Part shown: one piece after another, positions 21,138 through 31,154 of the stretch | Layout of the letters: each line of letters starts with the position of its first letter | How positions within the stretch are numbered: the first letter of the stretch is position 1 | NCBI GenBank assembly: GCA_900095095.1 | Contig: FMBT01000539.1 | Coordinates: forward strand, 1 to 59,167 | DNA: 59,167 nucleotides | Origin: Fragilariopsis cylindrus CCMP1102 | Taxonomy: Eukaryota; Bacillariophyta; Bacillariophyceae; Bacillariales; Bacillariaceae | Reading direction: 5' to 3' | The notes under the pieces: model-generated | Database searches by the model: none | What the model saw: the letters and a program-made list of their open reading frames with translations, nothing else | What the model was told of the DNA's origin: nothing | Program-made: the position numbers and the translations under genes

Positions 21138-21605
21138 TTGATAAGAAATGAACCACAAAATATTTCAAATAAAAGGGTTGCACAGGAAAACACCAGATGG
21201 ATTAGGTGCACAAACATCCACATAGTGTACTAAAACATTGTTTTTGCCTCCTATAAATTTTTTGTTCCTGTGGTTGCGGAATGAAATTCATTTTGCTGGT
21301 GTGGAAGGCACAAAAACAACAACATGATTTTTGATCAGAAATGAATACAAAATATCTCATATAAAATGATTTCATAGGACAACACCAGATGGATTGGATG
21401 CGCTAGCATCCACATAGAGTACTAGAACATTGTTTTTGCCTCCTACAACTTGTCTGTTTGTGTGGTTGCGGAATGAAATTCATTTGCTGTTGTTGAAGGC
21501 ACACAAACAACATGATGTTCGATCAAAAAAATGAACAACAAAATATCTCATTTGAAAGGGTTGCAGAGGACAGCACCAGATGGACCGGGTGCACTAGCAT
21601 CCATC
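21138..21605. repeat. Tandem repeat, unit 191-192 bp, about 2.4 copies
   Basis: The word CACCAGATGG recurs at 21191, 21383 and 21574, and CATTGTTTTTGCCTCCTA at 21236 and 21428, giving units of 192 and 191 bp. Copies differ by substitutions and small indels, so the array is old. It has no long ORF. Unit length is in the satellite range, but only a few copies are present. Confidence 0.85.
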
Positions 21606-22402
21606 ATACCCGTACTTACAAGATCTCCATAATGCTTAGGTTTCTATGGAGGTTATGAAGGTATAGGGTTACATTAACCACAAAATGGACCATTTAGGCC
21701 CCAAAACAGGGTTTTCCACTTTTGTGCGCACCTAAGCTGGATCATGAACACAAAGCACCAAGAGTCAGTTTCCTTTGGTATATATGGTGCACTCCATCCA
21801 TATATTTTGGGATGATTCACCTCTTTGAGTGTACCGTATGTCCACAAAACACTCCAAATTGGCCATTTGTGGGGGTTATTTGATGTGTGCTGTGTGTGAG
21901 CCTACATTATGAGATACCAGTAGGCTTATGAGACTAAGGAGTATAACAATTCTCCATCCAATAGGTCAATTGTAAACTTCATAGTTTATTTTTCAACAAA
22001 ATAACTTTTTAGGTGTATATACTTGATGCTATAGTTGTTATTTTATACTACACTAACAAATACTAGGAGTAAAAATTTAGGCATGAATTGTTTTTTCCAC
22101 GATTGAAAATTACGAGCTCTAGCAAAAAATAATTTAGCCGTTTTCGCCGTCGGTCAACCAACCGGACAGCGTTATTTTACTTCATGAGAGTATATCCGCC
22201 ACCTCGAAAAGAATAAGAACTTCACACGTGGTGCTTATGTGGAGTTACCATCACGGCATCAACGGCTGTGAGTGATCGAAGTAAGTCATTAACAACAACT
22301 GTTTACTGTATCTATCCTCTCTTGTTTTACCACATAGCTTGCTCATAAACTTACTTTAAAAGTTACTTTCCTCATAACAATCAATCAAATCAATCATTCA
22401 TC
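21606..22402. other. Intergenic spacer ahead of the small Lys-rich gene
   Basis: Nothing recognisable to about 22140. From there to 22402 lies the probable promoter and 5' UTR of the small spliced gene, with a TACTGTA at 22304 and pyrimidine-rich stretches near 22310-22380. Confidence 0.4.
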
Positions 22403-22967
22403 ATGCCTCCAAAAAAAACAGTAGGTGTCAAGACTGGCCTCACCGCCGGTGAAAAGAAGAAACAAAAGCAGGAAAACAAGGCTAAGGCCAATCCTGGCAA
22501 AGCTGCCGACAAGAAGGTGAAAGCTGACGCTAAGCGTACTCGCCGGTAAGTTTAATGTTTAACAATTAAGTCGTGTCGGGTTTGGAGTCGAGTTAATAGT
22601 GTACTGTACCGATATGAATGATGTTTCGTTTGATTAATTTTTTATGGTTGTCGTTGTGGTTGTGTCGTTAATGAGGATTTTCGAGTTTTAGATGACGAAT
22701 CTTAAGGACTACCATGAGAATGGAATAGTTCAGTGTCGATTTAAGTACGAGGCATTTGTCTGAAACACACACGCAGCACACACATACATACCAATATATT
22801 ACATTTCGTTGGGGATACGCAGTATTTATATGCTTGACATGAAATTATAGAATCGAGTCATTTTCACTTTTTCGCTAACCAACAATTTTTTTATATTTTG
22901 TAAACTTCTCTATTATTTATTATCCGAACACAGAAAGGAATCTGGATCAGTAAAGAAGATGGGCTAA
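22403..22967 (+). CDS. Small Lys-rich protein, 58 aa, two exons
   Basis: Exon 1 is 22403-22545, the intron 22546-22933 (388 bp, GTAAGT...CACAG), exon 2 22934-22967; the junction completes an Arg codon. The product begins MPPKKTVGVKTGLTAGEKKK, is very rich in Lys and Ala, and ends GSVKKMG. It has no hydrophobic core and is probably disordered. Such composition fits a nucleic-acid- or ribosome-associated small protein, but I do not recognise the family. Support comes from the strong splice sites, the AT-rich intron against a markedly GC-richer exon 1 with regular codon use, and the clean stop. The gene is too short for ordinary ORF calling. Exon 2 adds only ten residues, so it depends on the splice being real. 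Confidence 0.65.
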
Positions 22968-24014
22968 AGCTCTGAAGTCAGTTATTCCTATGCACACAAT
23001 GCCGTTTCATTATGTATTTATTTTGTTTTTGTAAGAGATTCGTGGAAGAGATGTTGATGTAATACTGCCTATGCTTCAAAAAAAAAAGCGGAACACCGGA
23101 GCTTCAAAAAAAGAAATATATTAATGTGAAACATCGGGACAAAGCAAAGAAGAAAAAAAAAAGAAAAAGGATCGGGGTATATAGACACATCGAGGCATGC
23201 ACATCTAGCAGACGTTCAATTTTAGTAATAATCAGGCTGCACGCAGCAAGATTCTAGTTAGGAATAAGAATGGATGATAAAATAAAGATGATATATAATG
23301 TTCTCTAATATGGTTTTTGATTTTGAAACATTTCCAGATTTTTTGTAGTCGTCTTATTTCTATTTATTTGTGTGCATTGTTAGTGTCTTGCTTTGGTAAC
23401 TGCAAATTGTATTATTAGTGGAATGTATCAACTTGTCATAGAATTTGACAGGCACCAATTCAACTCATATATAAACTAGTTTTACTAAAATATTTGCGAC
23501 AACCCGGAATTTTTCTTCTTATCATTGGGTAAGTAGTGCTTGAACCGATTGAGAAAAGAACACCTTCAATAGTAGCCGGTGCATAGAAAACAGTCCTATA
23601 ATGTGAAATTTTACTGCGAGTCTTGTTTATGGTTTAAACTGTTGCTGTTGCTGTTGCTGTTGTTGTTGTGAATTCGGCAGAAGTGCTGTGTAGAAGATCG
23701 GACCCGATCGCATCCCACCTTTGATCGATCGATCAATCAAATTGATCAACTGGTTCAATCATTTCCTCCTCAAAATTCGATTCATCAGAATCTTACTAAA
23801 AAATTTCATGAAGAATGATCGCAGCAATTTTGTTAGTGTATTATCCTATACTAATATAAGCTATGTGACGATGCAAAAGAATATAAATTTCTCTGCTAAA
23901 GATGATAAAGTGGAATATAGTAGTTACGTAGTGGTTCCTCCTTTTAAAAGTTTTGCAATTGTTCTTATATCTAATAGTAAAAGTAACTTAAGACTATAGT
24001 ATTTGCCATTTTTC
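22968..24014. other. Intergenic spacer with a (GTTGCT)n-type repeat
   Basis: About 1 kb, AT-rich, with A-runs near 23080-23170 and a GTTGCTGTTGCT repeat at about 23640-23668. The ORF at 23721-23999 has no domain and biased AT composition; I do not call it. Confidence 0.45.
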
Positions 24015-25112
24015 CTATTCCCATATAGAATCTTCTATGAGTTTCTTATAGTCTGTTATTGGACTTCCAGGTTTGCTACATAAATCAAAACGGTAGTGTT
24101 GATGATGCTGTTGTTCTTGTTCGTCACTGTCATTCCTATTAGTATTCGTTGACATGATCACAGCCTCAGTCATAACATGTGCTACGTTATCTCTTGTAAC
24201 TGTATAATACTTACTGGGAGTATCGAAATTTCCAGTATAAAGTGCATAGTTGGTTGGTAAATCATCTTTAAGACCACAAGGCTTAACAATAAAGGATGAA
24301 ATACCTGCAGTTGATAAGAATGCTTCTGCGTTCAGTTTCCAATGTAATATTTTTCCAAAAGACGACGGTGATGGAGGTGTTGTAGTTCCCATACTACTAC
24401 AGAGTACTACTTTTAGTAACGATTTATTATTACTGTTACTGTTCATAACAAGTGATCGGACAGAGTATACTACTCCATCAAATTCTACTGCGCGTAGTTC
24501 TTCCTCAGTTGTAGACATATTTGCTCCAGAGGCAATGGCAAGAGTTGTAACTTTTCCATCCTCCATTGCACTATCAAGACCATTCGGATCTGTTATGTCC
24601 CCTAAATAAATCCCCTCGCTTTCATCACAACGGTTACATCCTAAAATTAATCTAGCTCTTTCTCGAGTTCGTACGATAGCCCTAACTTCGGATACTTGTT
24701 CATTTCGTTGAAGCTCAAAATATAATCTTGAACCTAGTCGTCCTGTCGCACCTGTGATTACCACGATCTCTCCTCCTGTTTTGCTGATAATACCAGAAGC
24801 AGAAGCAGCAGCAGCAGTTGAATCGTCACTAGTGGTACTTGTTACAGCGGCAACCAGCTGTTGTTTCGAAGAAGAAAAACAATAGTCGCAGTCAAGCACC
24901 AATAATGGAACAGAAAGAAGTAGTACCGTTGCAATTGCAGATAAAATCCAGGGAAGTGAGATTCGGGATCGCATTATGGCATTATTACTATTTTTGTCGG
25001 AGGAGGAAGAATGAGGTGTCATCTTTTTTTGTTCTTCGATCGGCAAATCACTGTAATACATGATGCTACTGTTTCTTGTCTTGAGGTGTCGCTTCTCGTC
25101 TTGAGGATACAT
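24015..25112 (-). CDS. Atypical short-chain dehydrogenase (NAD(P)-binding, NmrA/SDR_a5-like)
   Basis: Rossmann-fold protein of the atypical SDR group, 365 aa from the ATG at 25112 (the open frame extends three codons to a TTG). One membrane helix (about residues 50-73) precedes the domain, so it is probably membrane-anchored or carries a targeting signal. The dinucleotide-binding motif TGATGRLG lies at about 120-127, followed by RAIVRTRERARLIL and the GDITDPNGLDSAM segment. VVLCSSMGTTTP takes the place of the active-site region and the usual YxxxK is not seen, as in NmrA-type members. KPCGLKDDLPTNY and the region TVTRDNVAHVMTEAV are typical of plant and algal 'NAD(P)-binding' proteins of this type. 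It is divergent from the metallo-hydrolase gene with a shared 427-bp spacer. Substrate unknown. Confidence 0.8.
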   Translation of the reverse strand: MYPQDEKRHLKTRNSSIMYYSDLPIEEQKKMTPHSSSSDKNSNNAIMRSRISLPWILSAIATVLLLSVPLLVLDCDYCFSSSKQQLVAAVTSTTSDDSTAAAASASGIISKTGGEIVVITGATGRLGSRLYFELQRNEQVSEVRAIVRTRERARLILGCNRCDESEGIYLGDITDPNGLDSAMEDGKVTTLAIASGANMSTTEEELRAVEFDGVVYSVRSLVMNSNSNNKSLLKVVLCSSMGTTTPPSPSSFGKILHWKLNAEAFLSTAGISSFIVKPCGLKDDLPTNYALYTGNFDTPSKYYTVTRDNVAHVMTEAVIMSTNTNRNDSDEQEQQHHQHYRFDLCSKPGSPITDYKKLIEDSIWE

Positions 25113-25539
25113 GTTAGACAATGGATAATGGATAGAAAAGGGCCTACCGTGTATGTTATGATTTTCAATTCGAGACTTGATTCGATGATTTTTTGGGTTG
25201 ACATTTTAGATTTTTTTTTGGTATTTTTCTATTATGTGTACGTGGTATCTTCAAATTTTGCTAGCTGCCAGCTGATGATGACTCATACATGCTTACTGAA
25301 CATAGTCCTAAGTACTGTACGTAATATCTTGCCATCAAGATACTTGCACGCGCGGAAAGTTCGAAAGTGACTCTATCACAGAACAATTTTGAAATTTGAA
25401 ATTGTCATCATAATTCTTGACTCACTCAGGAAAAGCACATCATATACCTTTTCCATCGGACAAAGAGAAAAGGAGCACCATAGTACCGTAATGATCGAAT
25501 GATATGTAAGGTAGTAGACATAATACTTGAAAAAGCAGA
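25113..25539. other. Shared promoter region of a divergent gene pair
   Basis: 427 bp between the starts of the SDR (minus) and metallo-hydrolase (plus) genes. It carries a TACTGTA motif near 25313. No gene is seen. Confidence 0.45.
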
Positions 25540-26805
25540 ATGGAATCGACAATGAATTTTCCTGGAAATCTATTTAGAATCCGCACTCTTAGCGGTTTTA
25601 TCGTCACTGCTACTTGTGCTGTGCTCCTGTCATCGTCCTATATCAATAATATTGACGCATTCTCGACACGCCCACTATTAGCAGGATCAGGTTCAGGAAC
25701 ATCAGTGGTTTTGAAAGCAAGCACGTCATCGACTACTACTGTTGTGACTCCTCCTCCTCATCCATCGTCGTCGTCGACTCGTCTATTTTCTTCACACTTT
25801 AATAACAATACATCAACAACATCAACAGAATCAACAACAATACTGACGTATCTTGAAATAAATGGTTGGTTACTTACTATTGATGGGATAACAATTTTAA
25901 TTGATCCAATATTAGAAGGTGATCTTGATTTTGGTTTACCATCCTACATATATAGTGCATCGAAGCGTACATTACCATCGAATGGATTATATGAATTACT
26001 ACCACCAATTGATTGTTTATTAATAACACAAGGTCTAGATGATCATGCACATGAACGTACATTGAAAAAATTAGCATCAAAATTAGTCGTGACGACAGGT
26101 AATGATCGACGACGACCAGCACCACTATCAATCATTGCACCACCCTCAGCACGTGATACACTGACTAAATGTGGTTTTACTAGTAATAGTAAGAATTTTG
26201 ATATTAACTATATCCGATCCGGAGACGATGATGTAGTCATCACAAAAAATAAAAACGGTAACAAAAACAGTATTAAAATAAAAGCAACTTCGGGAGCATT
26301 GGTAGGACCACCATGGCAGGCTCGTGAAAATGGATATATAATTAGGAGTACAAAAAATAATAATGATGATGATGGGAAAGAAGATTCTAAAAAAAAGGGT
26401 CGTCGTCCACCACCACCACCATCTGTCTATATCGAACCCCATGTGGAATTTAATCCAAAAGAATTACAACGTGAAAAAGATACAGTGGATATTGTTATAA
26501 CACCGATATCGGGTCAGGGGGTAGGTATATTACCACCATCACCATTTTTAAAGGGATTTGAATTAGTACATGGACCAAATGATGCAATACGGTTAGTTGA
26601 TATACTGAAACCAAAGTATGTGATACCTATGCAGAATGGTGAGGTAGATACAATAGGGTTCATTACACCTATAATAAAATCTATTGGATCATCAAATGAT
26701 TTTGAAAGAAAACTTCGTTCCAGTAATAATAGTAATGATTATGATGATAAGATCGAGATTATTACACCGATAATACCAGGAAAGGATATGATATTTTTTC
26801 CTTGA
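25540..26805 (+). CDS. Plastid metallo-beta-lactamase-fold protein (UlaG/plant MBL-like)
   Basis: 421 aa. The N-terminal signal peptide (about 15-35) ends in NNIDAFSTRP, close to the diatom plastid motif ASAF, so plastid import is likely. The domain starts with LTYLEINGWLLTIDGITILI and LIDPIL, as in UlaG-like metallo-hydrolases. At the metal site, bacterial members have HxHxDH; here it is ITQGLDDHAH (residues 162-171), with Gln and Leu in place of the first two His while Asp168 and His169 remain. Plant homologues also read QGL.DH.H as far as I recall, so this is a family trait rather than damage. Later strands include IIAPPSARDTL and VDIVITPISGQGVG. An Asn/Asp/Lys-rich loop lies at about 265-290. 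It may be a non-classical or inactive hydrolase. Function unknown. Confidence 0.78.
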   Translation: MESTMNFPGNLFRIRTLSGFIVTATCAVLLSSSYINNIDAFSTRPLLAGSGSGTSVVLKASTSSTTTVVTPPPHPSSSSTRLFSSHFNNNTSTTSTESTTILTYLEINGWLLTIDGITILIDPILEGDLDFGLPSYIYSASKRTLPSNGLYELLPPIDCLLITQGLDDHAHERTLKKLASKLVVTTGNDRRRPAPLSIIAPPSARDTLTKCGFTSNSKNFDINYIRSGDDDVVITKNKNGNKNSIKIKATSGALVGPPWQARENGYIIRSTKNNNDDDGKEDSKKKGRRPPPPPSVYIEPHVEFNPKELQREKDTVDIVITPISGQGVGILPPSPFLKGFELVHGPNDAIRLVDILKPKYVIPMQNGEVDTIGFITPIIKSIGSSNDFERKLRSSNNSNDYDDKIEIITPIIPGKDMIFFP

Positions 26806-27237
26806 GTTTCCTGAGAAGAAAAGAGAGCACGTTATGCATGATGTGTCTGACTAAAATAAATCATAGTAGAGCACACATAAGATATTAAAATGAAATGTTC
26901 TATATCTTATAGCATATCATATTATTATGGTATATGTCTATAGTTACGGTTAGCATTGATATACTACATTTCATGTTATTCAAAACATAAGACACACGCG
27001 TAGTACTGTATTACTTGAACTCGTGGCTATTGTTTTCTGAAATCAAATCTTTGGACCAGGAAGAATTACGAGCTTAGGTTCTTGCCCTCTTCTTACTACC
27101 TTCCTGGACGTCATCTTCCTTTTCGTCTATCGTGGTAGAACCCCTATTCCTTTTTTTTTTCAAAGTGATGGTACCTAAACGAGCAGATTGGAGTTCCGTG
27201 AACCAAACACTTTCGTCTTTATCGGGAGGCGACTGTA
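26806..27237. other. Spacer with an overlapping antisense open frame
   Basis: AT-rich spacer. A minus-strand ORF (27074-27355) ending in a Lys/Arg-rich tail overlaps the start of the next plus-strand ORF. I cannot decide which of the two is coding here. Confidence 0.35.
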
Positions 27238-27690
27238 ATGCGATGGAGAACGGTGTTCTTGGTTGGGAGCTCAAAATATTTAGTCGGAACCCCAGTAATG
27301 TTGACCACAGAGGATCACTTAGGATATACGTACGTATCCGACATTGAGTATGCATTGAGGATTAATCACGCAGGACGTAGTATATTGGAAAATGGCTGTG
27401 GTAGCGACATTCGAAACACGGTTCCGCTTTCACTTTGGCCTGGAAAGGGCAAGGCATACACAAAATCTGGTCATATCTACAAATCATCGTCATATAAACG
27501 AAAAATGAAGAGTATATTAGGAATTCATTACTTAACTCGTGAAGTAAAACTCTCACTTATCAGTCGGTTATTTTTGGTTAGTAACAACGAAAAGGTGGAC
27601 GACGGCGATGACGCAAGAAAGAATAATTCATCAAAACGCAAAGTTGTTGTAAATGGAAGTGGCGACATTTATATGGCTTCGGAGACTTAA
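27238..27690 (+). CDS. Hypothetical protein, about 150 aa
   Basis: Not recognised. The frame begins VGSSKYLVGTPVMLTTEDHL and continues through YALRINHAGRSILENGCG and SLWPGKGKAYTKSGHIYKS, which reads like a conserved globular protein, then a basic/acidic C-terminus. The ATG at 27238 is the first in frame after a TGA, though an upstream exon is possible. No signal peptide, membrane segment or known motif. A minus-strand frame (27074-27355) overlaps its first 118 bp; the plus frame is favoured because the other minus-strand frames downstream are poor. A (CCA)n run follows the stop. Confidence 0.4.
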   Translation: MRWRTVFLVGSSKYLVGTPVMLTTEDHLGYTYVSDIEYALRINHAGRSILENGCGSDIRNTVPLSLWPGKGKAYTKSGHIYKSSSYKRKMKSILGIHYLTREVKLSLISRLFLVSNNEKVDDGDDARKNNSSKRKVVVNGSGDIYMASET

Positions 27691-27699
27691 GCCGAGCAT

Positions 27700-27729
27700 G
27701 TGCCACCACCACCACCACCACCACCACCC
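27700..27729. repeat. (CCA)n microsatellite
   Basis: About nine copies of CCA just after the hypothetical ORF. Confidence 0.9.
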
Positions 27730-28168
27730 AAACGATTGTGCCATCACGGATAAGTGAAAGATGATCTACTATCTACGTACATGTAATGGACCGATCGAGT
27801 CATTCATTTTGACGTCGACTGCTCCTCTGTATACAGTAGTAGACAAGTATGATCTCACGTAAAACTCAGGACATTAATACTACAATAGTATAACTAGCTA
27901 CAGCAGAAAAATAATAGAGAAACACACAAATACGTATAGAAGTATCCCAAGATTAAAAGGTATTACTATGGGCACTTTTTAAAGAATATATATTAATCCA
28001 CCCTATTGCTCTCTATTAGTAGGCATACTCAAAACACAAATTGAAACTAATTCATTTCTATGGCAACTTCTCCTTCGTTCGAATACTTTATTCTTACATA
28101 CTGTATATAAGATTTGATTACTATTTGTCACGTACACGAAGCAGCTTTTTTCAAATTCTAGACTTTTT
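27730..28168. other. Intergenic spacer
   Basis: AT-rich spacer with TACAGTA/TACTGTA words at 27832 and 28099. The 3' UTR of the allantoinase gene should end here. Confidence 0.4.
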
Positions 28169-29839
28169 TTAAATAACATCCTCTTCCTCAGCAATATCCT
28201 CCGATGTTGGTTTAGTAGTAGCCTTCAATGAATCTTTATATTCTTGTGAATTTCTTGGTGCTTTTAAATTACCCAGAAATGAAAATCTTGAAGAAGACGA
28301 CGTTGCTTCCGTTGGTGAAGTGGACGATGATTCAGAATCTCGTCTACCACTACCATTGCCACTACTAGCATAGCTATTACCACCATAGCTACTATAATTA
28401 GCAATACCATTTTCACCAGGAACAATCGGACTGCCACAACCACGTGGTAAGTGATTTTCATACCAATGATTAGCAATATCTTCACGTGTTGTTATCCAAA
28501 CTTCACGTCCATAACTTTTTGCGTAATCAGCAAATTCTGCTAAGGCAGCAACACGTCCAGGTCGTGATAAACGACAATGTAATCCAACAGACATCATTTT
28601 TGGTTGACCGGCACGTCCCTCCAAAACTAAATAACTGTTATTACAGTATGTGTGAAAGGAGGAAAATGACATTTTATTAGAAAAGAATTATTCTCACAGA
28701 AAACATACAAATTTACCATCTGTTGTATACTACGATGGTACCTGTGTACGTGTACGTGTACGTGTATACGTTACAACAAGAAACTTACTCTAATGTTCTT
28801 TTTAAATGATTCAGAAAATCATCTGGTTTCGACCAACCATTTGGTGCTGTATATAACATATCATTTTCAACAAGTGAATATGGTATAATTAAATGTGGTT
28901 TCTTCTCTTCACCACCATAATCAAATGTGAAATATGGCAAATCATCATTGTAGGAATCCGAATCATATAAGAATCCACCAGTTTCAACTGCTAACCGACG
29001 TGTATTTATACTTGGTTTACCTTGATATAATCCAGCAGGTTTTTTACCAAATAAATTTTGATGTATTTCAATGGATCGTTGAATATGTTCTCTTTCAATG
29101 TTTTCATCAATATTTCGATAATCCCACCATCGATACCCATGTGAGGATACCTCCCAATCTTCTTGTTGTTTAATTGCACCAACAACTTCCATATTCCTTT
29201 CTAATGCCATACCAACAGCCCATACAGTAACTGGAATTTTTCGTGATGTAAATAATCGATGTAATCTCCAAAATCCACATCGTGAACCATAATCGTACAT
29301 ACTTTCGACATTTAAATTACGTTCATTTTCTTTTTTTAAATTGAATTTATTAATTTATAAAGTAAGTTCGGAAAGTAAATAATAAAGAATTTGGGAAAGG
29401 GGGGTGAAAACAACAACAATATTTTGTGAGGATGAGGAGATATATTGATTGATTGATTGATATTGAAATATATATTCTATAAACGTCAAGTCAATTTATT
29501 CAAGTTATACACACTATTATACTTACGGTATGGTTGAGTACTTGGTCCATTATCAGACAATAAACATTCCGATGCTGCATCACCATGTAATGTACACATT
29601 TCACCACCCTCTTCATAATTAATCACAAAATTTAATGCCACTTTCGCGGATCGTGGCCAATGTGGCTTGACGGGAGTTGCACCATATCCAATAGCATTAC
29701 GTGTATTTGTTGTACCATATTTCGACTTGGAATCATTCTCATGACAAGAATGTTGCCAATCACCATTTTCGGATGTAATTGATGCATTCAAATCTTGTTC
29801 CTTCTTCTTCTTCTTCTTCTCCTCGGACGTCGACGACAT
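28169..29839 (-). CDS. puuE: PuuE-type allantoinase (polysaccharide-deacetylase fold), three exons
   Basis: Allantoinase hydrolyses allantoin to allantoate in purine breakdown. This is the PuuE type, related to polysaccharide deacetylases and not to the metal-dependent amidohydrolases. Exons on the minus strand: 29839-29527, 29329-28789 and 28634-28169; introns of 197 and 154 bp, both starting GTAAGT; 439 aa. Exon 1 gives GYGATPVKPHWP and NFVINYEEGGE then LHGDAASE. Exon 2 gives MYDYGSRCGFWRLHRLF, WEVSSHGYRWWDY, SINTRRLAVETGGFLYDSDS and IPYSLVENDM. Exon 3 gives PKMMSVGLHCRLSRPGR. All are family hallmarks in the right order, and splicing restores them exactly. About 90 residues of Ser/Gly-rich tail after the domain are extra. 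No targeting signal is obvious. With the urea cycle of diatoms it would feed nitrogen salvage (inference). Confidence 0.92.
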
Positions 29840-30572
29840 GATTTGTCTGCTTAATGTATTAAGTCTAATGAGGGATGTAAGCTATGTCTATGGCGTAGGA
29901 TAATCGGTTCGGCGTGTTGTGAAGAAACCCGAAGAAATAGTGTGAATTTGGTTGTTGTTAGCAGTAATAGTAACTTGTTCGATGGCAGGATCGAATGCAT
30001 TGTTAATGCATTTAGATTTCAGATTTGGAAATTTTCAGACACATAAAACTTGATTATTACCAAAAGACTTTTTGAATTATGTCTCTACACAGGGCCATTC
30101 GATAGCACGTGATCAAAATTAATCAGTCCCGTAACGTAAGCCGGTGGCGGTACTCAAGATTCATGCATTGTATCATCAGCCTAATCATCCATACTCTTTG
30201 GTGTTTCATCAAGTACTGTTTGGTACCATTCTAATGGAGCTATACAGGACAGGGAATATATGTAATGTGGTGTATATAATTAAAATACTTTCATCTATTA
30301 TTACTATTATTATTATTCAGCTACTATGCCATATCATACTACTATACTACAGCGCAAAATTTCAGCATGCCATGATGACTAACTAGAGTGCAACAAATAA
30401 ATACTTAGTACTAACCCAACTCTGCTCAGCTAGAGTGAGGACTTTATCCAGATTCTGTTCTGATAGCTGTTTTATTTCATGTTGATTATCATTGAGATTG
30501 ATTCTTCAACACATGACTATTCGTAGTAGTCTGCAGTAGCTAGCTAGCGAGTTAGATTAAATTAGCTAGCTA
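29840..30572. other. Intergenic spacer
   Basis: Promoter region of the allantoinase and then AT-rich sequence with many TAGCTAGC words near 30540-30575. No gene was recognised. Confidence 0.4.
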
Positions 30573-30662
30573 CTAGCAAGTGCGCAATTTGTTGATTTAG
30601 GCAGCGTTTTGGGGCGTAAAAATAGAAAAGGCTTCGTTGAGTGAGGAGTCAACGCGATGAGG
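30573..30662. repeat. Direct repeat copy A (90 bp)
   Basis: Matches 32499-32599 almost base for base. The differences are one substitution and three short insertions (4, 2 and 4 bp) in the other copy. It directly abuts the truncated end of the plastid rps4 copy. Confidence 0.95.
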
Positions 30663-30671
30663 TTAATTACT

Positions 30672-31085
30672 TTTTTAATTCACTGTAATATGACCGTGGT
30701 TTACTAATTGATGAGCTTGTGCAATACTGTTTTTGCAAATCCTAATGTAAAACAAAGAGTATCTAATCGCATCTCTAACAATTGGAGTAAAATTAAGCCT
30801 GTTACGCCTTTTCTTCGACGTGCTTCTTTTACATATCTGAATAACTGATGTTCAGTGAATCCATAATTGAATTTTAGTTCTGGTTTTTCAATTAAACAAA
30901 TCCCATATTCAGTTTCTTTTTGTCATTTATTATCAGCAGCTCGAGGTTTGCCAGGAGGTTGTTCTTTGATTGAGGTTTTTGTTGTTAAACCTGGTAATAC
31001 AACTCCTCTTCCTAAACGTCTAATAATTCTTAATCGTGGTCCGCGATAACGTGACATAAATTAATTATAATTATAAGTAATCTTT
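30672..31085 (-). pseudogene. rps4: Nuclear copy of plastid rps4 (NUPT), truncated and broken
   Basis: On the minus strand an ATG at 31057 opens MSRYRGPRLRIIRRLG, the start of plastid ribosomal protein S4. It continues through [40 protein letters not shown] and CFTLGFAKT, all S4 hallmarks. Damage: an in-frame TGA at about codon 45, a frame change after FAKT (the next frame reads [16 protein letters not shown]), and loss of roughly the last third of the gene at 30672, where repeat copy A begins. The AT-rich 30 bp upstream of the ATG look like plastid spacer carried along. It cannot make S4 and is best read as plastid DNA inserted in the nucleus. Confidence 0.85.
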
Positions 31086-31154
31086 TATAGATCAAGGGGG
31101 TTGTGTAATGACTCCATCATTTGGCATAATGATCTGTTGTGCCTCGTTCTAAAT

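Noticed and set aside
23721-23999. 92-aa plus-strand ORF
   Set aside because: AT-driven composition (Ile, Asn, Lys, Phe), no motif, and no partner exons.
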